64,000 nt of DNA from Roseomonas sp. GTDB taxonomy: Bacteria > Pseudomonadota > Alphaproteobacteria > Acetobacterales > Acetobacteraceae. The stretch spans positions 201,012 to 265,011 of the forward strand of contig JADCGF010000011.1 of NCBI GenBank assembly GCA_020249145.1, in the 5' to 3' direction. The position numbers and the translations under genes are program-made. A model generated the notes under the pieces. It worked only from the letters and a program-made list of their open reading frames with translations. It had not been told where the DNA came from and ran no database searches. Positions 61,102 through 64,000 of the stretch are shown here, one piece after another. Positions within the stretch are counted from its first letter, which is position 1. Every line of letters begins with the position of its first letter.

Positions 61102-64000
61102 GACAAGGCGCGGTCCAAAAGCCGCACGGAATGAATTGCCTCTCGCCCGCCAAGATCGCCGATTTGGTGTCGGCAGGACGTGCCATCGGCGATGATGAAA
61201 TCTTCTGCCCCCGCCGTACGCACCGCCGGCAACAGGGAAAGTTCCGCCATCGCCTTGGATGCTTCCTGGCTTTCTGCCTGATAACCAAAAGCCCCCGCCA
61301 TGCCGCAGCAGGAAGATGTGATGGGCTTCACCGTAACACCCGGAATGCGCTTCAGCAGCGCCACCGCGGCAGGAAAGGCGCCGAAAGCCTTTTGGTGGCA
61401 ATGGCCATGGATATGCACGGTAACCTCCATTTGCTTGAAAGGCAGCGCCGGCTTGTCGCGTTCCAGCAATTCGCTCAGCAACACGGCGCGCGCGGCCAAG
61501 GCACGGCTTTCCTCGCCAGGCAGCAGCACCAGGAATTCATCGCGCAAGGTCGTCAGCGATGAAGGTTCAATACCGACCACTGGTGCCACGAAAGGCGCCA
61601 GCACTGCAATCACCCGACGAGCCTCAGCGCGCGCTTCATCCACCATGCCGGCAGCCAGCAGGGTGCGGCCTTCATCCAGCGGGCGCATGCCACGCGGCGG
61701 GCGGGCCACGGCGGGGTCATAACCGGCGGCGCGCAAAACACGGATCGCGGCGCGCAGATTCTCTGGCTCAAAATAGCGGTTGAAGGCATCGGGCAGCAGG
61801 ATCACCTCACTCGCCCTGCCATCGGGTGCCCGCACTTCCCAATCATGGAAGGCATCTCCACGAAAACGTGGCAGGGGCCTATCCGCCGCGAGGCCCAGAA
61901 GGCTTTGCGTCAGCGCCGGCAGGCCAGGAATCATATCGCGCAGATTGAACAGCAAGGGCGCCATGGAAGCGAAGCGCGCGATGCGCGGCAAGCGCGCAAT
62001 CAGGCGTTCGCGCAGGGGCACGCCATGGCGCTTCGCGCGCGCGGCCAAAGCCTCGATCTTCATGCGCGCCATATCCACGCCGGTTGGGCATTCGCGCTTG
62101 CAGCCCTTGCAGGAAACACATAGCGCCATGGCCGCCGCGACTTCGTCGCCCGCCAGCGCATCCGGCCCCAATTGACCCGTGAGTGCCAGGCGCAACGTAT
62201 TCGCCCGCCCGCGCGTCAAGTGCTGTTCGTCGCGCGTGGCGCGATAGGATGGGCACATCACATTCGCATCAAACTTCCGGCAGGTACCGTTGTTGTTGCA
62301 CATCTCAACCGCGCTCAGCAGGCCGCCAAGCGGACCGGGATAGTCAGACCAATCCAGCGCAGGCGTTATCGCCGCATCGGCGGCGTAACCCGACCCGTAG
62401 CGAAACAGCGAACGATCATCCATGCGCGGCGGGCGCGTGATGCGATTGGGGTTCAGCAAGCCGCGCGGGTCAAACGCGTCCTTCACTTCCTCAAAAGCAG
62501 TGACGATGCGATCACCAAACATGGGCCGATGGAATTCAGACCGCACAATGCCATCCCCATGTTCGCCGGAATGGCTGCCCTTATATTCGCGCACCAGCGC
62601 GAAGCATTCCTCGGCTATGGCGCGCATTTTTGCAACTTCCGCGCCATCCTTCATGTTCAGCACAGGCCGCACATGCAGACAGCCGACAGAAGCATGCGCA
62701 TACCAGGTGCCCTTGGTGCCATGCTTGGCGAAAACCTCATTCAGTCTTTCGGTGTAATCGGCCAGATCATCCAGCCCCACCGCGCAATCTTCAATGAAGG
62801 AAACCGGTTTCCCATCCCCCTTCATGGACATCATGATATTGAGGCCCGCTTCGCGCACTTCCGCAATCGCGGCCTGGAAGCCCGCATCCGTCGCGCGCAC
62901 CACCTGGCCGGGATGGCCCAGATCCGCCATCATTTCGTCAAGCCGCGCCAAATCACGCATCAGCGGGCCATCTTCCTGGCCGTGGAATTCCACGATCAGC
63001 AGGCTATCCGGTTCGCCGATCAGCATTTTGTCAATCGTTGCGCGATAGATCGGGATGGAACGCCCCAGATCAATCATGGTGCGGTCCACCAATTCCACCG
63101 CCTCCGGCATCAGCGAAACAAGATGCTTCGATGCTTCCATCGCCTTGCGGAAGCTCGGGAATTGGCAAATGCCCAAAACCTTGCGCGGCTTGATCGGCCA
63201 AAGCTTCAACTCCAGCGCCGCCGAAAAGGCCAAAGTGCCCTCAGACCCCACCAGCAGCCGCGCCAGGCTGCCACGCCCTGCCGCCCGCGCCGCCGGCGTC
63301 AGCGCTTCGATGTTATAGCCCCCCACGCGGCGGAGTTGTTCGGGAAAGCGCGCGGCGATTTCCTCAGCCTCCCGCGCACCAAGCGCGCGCAGGCGCTGGA
63401 TCAGATCGGCAATGCCGCCCGGCACTTCCGAGCCCAGATTATCCGGCAGATCGCCAAAGCGGAACCGAGACCCATCCGCCAGCAGCGCATCAATCGCCAG
63501 CACATTATCCGCCATCAGCCCGTAGCGGATGGATTTGGACCCGCAGGAATTATTCCCTGCCATGCCGCCAATGGTGCAGCGCTGCCAGGTGGAAGGGTCA
63601 ACCGGGTAGAAAGCGCCATGCGCCTTCAGCGCGTCATTCAAGGCGCCCAAGGTAATGCCTGGTTCCACCCGCGCGACACCTGCCTTGGCGTCCACTTCCA
63701 GCACGCGCCTGAGGTATTTGGTGCAATCCAGCACCAGGGCGCGATTGACGGTCTGCCCGCATTGGCTGGTGCCGCCGCCCCTTGGCAGGATCGGCGCGTC
63801 TTCTTCCCGGCAAATCGCCAAAGCCGCTTCCACATCGGCAAGCGAACGCGGAACAATCACCCCAATCGGTTCCTGCTGATAGATCGAAGCATCGGTTGCA
63901 TAGCGCCCACGATCGGCTGGGCCGAACAGAACCTCAGCCTGCGTCTCACGCCGCAGCCGAGCAGCCAAGCGGGGGTCTCCGGGGACAATACGGCCAGGGG
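61098..64000 (-). CDS. FAD-linked oxidase with two Fe-S cluster motifs (GlcD/D-lactate dehydrogenase-like), 5' end outside window
   Basis: At least 967 codons; the frame stays open to the right edge, with PGRIVPGDPRLAARLRR preceding the family start, so the true start lies outside. An FAD-binding PCMH domain (PRGGGTSQCGQTVN, GGMAGNNSCGSKSIRYG) is followed by an FAD-oxidase C-terminal domain. Then come cluster motifs CNNNGTCRKFDANVMCPSYRAT and CVSCKGCKRECPTGVD, and a C-terminal cysteine-rich part (HIHGHCHQKAFG, SSCCGMAGAFGY). It should oxidise a 2-hydroxy acid such as D-lactate, glycolate or D-2-hydroxyglutarate and pass electrons through Fe-S to the respiratory chain. It heads the seven-gene minus-strand run. 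Confidence 0.9.
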   Translation of the reverse strand, partial: PGRIVPGDPRLAARLRRETQAEVLFGPADRGRYATDASIYQQEPIGVIVPRSLADVEAALAICREEDAPILPRGGGTSQCGQTVNRALVLDCTKYLRRVLEVDAKAGVARVEPGITLGALNDALKAHGAFYPVDPSTWQRCTIGGMAGNNSCGSKSIRYGLMADNVLAIDALLADGSRFRFGDLPDNLGSEVPGGIADLIQRLRALGAREAEEIAARFPEQLRRVGGYNIEALTPAARAAGRGSLARLLVGSEGTLAFSAALELKLWPIKPRKVLGICQFPSFRKAMEASKHLVSLMPEAVELVDRTMIDLGRSIPIYRATIDKMLIGEPDSLLIVEFHGQEDGPLMRDLARLDEMMADLGHPGQVVRATDAGFQAAIAEVREAGLNIMMSMKGDGKPVSFIEDCAVGLDDLADYTERLNEVFAKHGTKGTWYAHASVGCLHVRPVLNMKDGAEVAKMRAIAEECFALVREYKGSHSGEHGDGIVRSEFHRPMFGDRIVTAFEEVKDAFDPRGLLNPNRITRPPRMDDRSLFRYGSGYAADAAITPALDWSDYPGPLGGLLSAVEMCNNNGTCRKFDANVMCPSYRATRDEQHLTRGRANTLRLALTGQLGPDALAGDEVAAAMALCVSCKGCKRECPTGVDMARMKIEALAARAKRHGVPLRERLIARLPRIARFASMAPLLFNLRDMIPGLPALTQSLLGLAADRPLPRFRGDAFHDWEVRAPDGRASEVILLPDAFNRYFEPENLRAAIRVLRAAGYDPAVARPPRGMRPLDEGRTLLAAGMVDEARAEARRVIAVLAPFVAPVVGIEPSSLTTLRDEFLVLLPGEESRALAARAVLLSELLERDKPALPFKQMEVTVHIHGHCHQKAFGAFPAAVALLKRIPGVTVKPITSSCCGMAGAFGYQAESQEASKAMAELSLLPAVRTAGAEDFIIADGTSCRHQIGDLGGREAIHSVRLLDRALS

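Overview
The window is about 64 kb of one continuous, gene-dense chromosome segment from an alphaproteobacterium, most likely an Acetobacteraceae of the Roseomonas type. The evidence is by eye: high GC with strong GC3 bias, a serC-serA pair, a ChvG-type sensor kinase, SecB, a ferrochelatase with C-terminal cysteines, and three Bug/TctC-type tricarboxylate receptors, a family that is strongly expanded in that group. I see no rRNA, tRNA, transposase, integrase, phage gene or CRISPR array. No gap between genes exceeds 300 bases.

Layout. 1-303: start of glnE (minus, runs off the left edge). 321-13823: AsmA/YhdP-like envelope protein, serC-serA, purB (minus), two tandem YjbE/TerC metal-export proteins, hisZ-purA and an ABC-F ATPase. 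14013-17408: an M17 aminopeptidase, a MarR regulator, a YdcF protein and a glycine-zipper lipoprotein. 17489-20159: a translationally coupled trio of dihydropyrimidinase, a small unknown protein and a CobW-type GTPase. A lone CO-dehydrogenase-like large subunit (minus) and two Bug receptors follow. 24677-28221 (minus): an arsenate-resistance operon of an ArsR-ArsC fusion, GAPDH, ArsJ and a flavodoxin-like protein. 28284-32022 (minus): a coupled operon of a D-serine dehydratase/D-threonine aldolase family enzyme, an M81 metallopeptidase and a threonine-synthase-like PLP enzyme. Its promoter side holds a long hairpin and three tandem 56-bp palindromic repeats. 32269-34222: M20 peptidase and universal stress protein. 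34233-43798 (minus): OpgH, a Bug receptor, a ChvG-type kinase, an AT-richer island with three DUF805 domains in two genes, a HAD phosphatase, ferrochelatase, SecB and LolA. 43898-49333: a coupled chain CMD - DUF2272 lipoprotein - old yellow enzyme - SelO, then nfuA and a RutE-type nitroreductase. 49413-56522: trpB-trpA, a CaiB-type CoA-transferase, an alpha/beta hydrolase, a TPR protein and a GMC oxidoreductase. 56549-64000 (minus): a run of seven nearly gapless genes, from a FAD/Fe-S glycolate-oxidase-like protein (runs off the right edge) to a YddA/SbmA-type ABC transporter.

Most interesting parts. In the arsenic operon the GAPDH should make 1-arseno-3-phosphoglycerate and ArsJ should export it. 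The regulator is an ArsR DNA-binding domain with no cysteine, fused to an arsenate reductase-type phosphatase domain, so it may sense arsenate rather than arsenite. Several genes (opgH, both DUF805 genes, nfuA, the second yjbE-like gene, the PLP enzyme) have strong inverted repeats over or next to their start codon or Shine-Dalgarno, which suggests translational control by RNA structure. The 56-bp palindromic tandem repeat is a further unexplained element.
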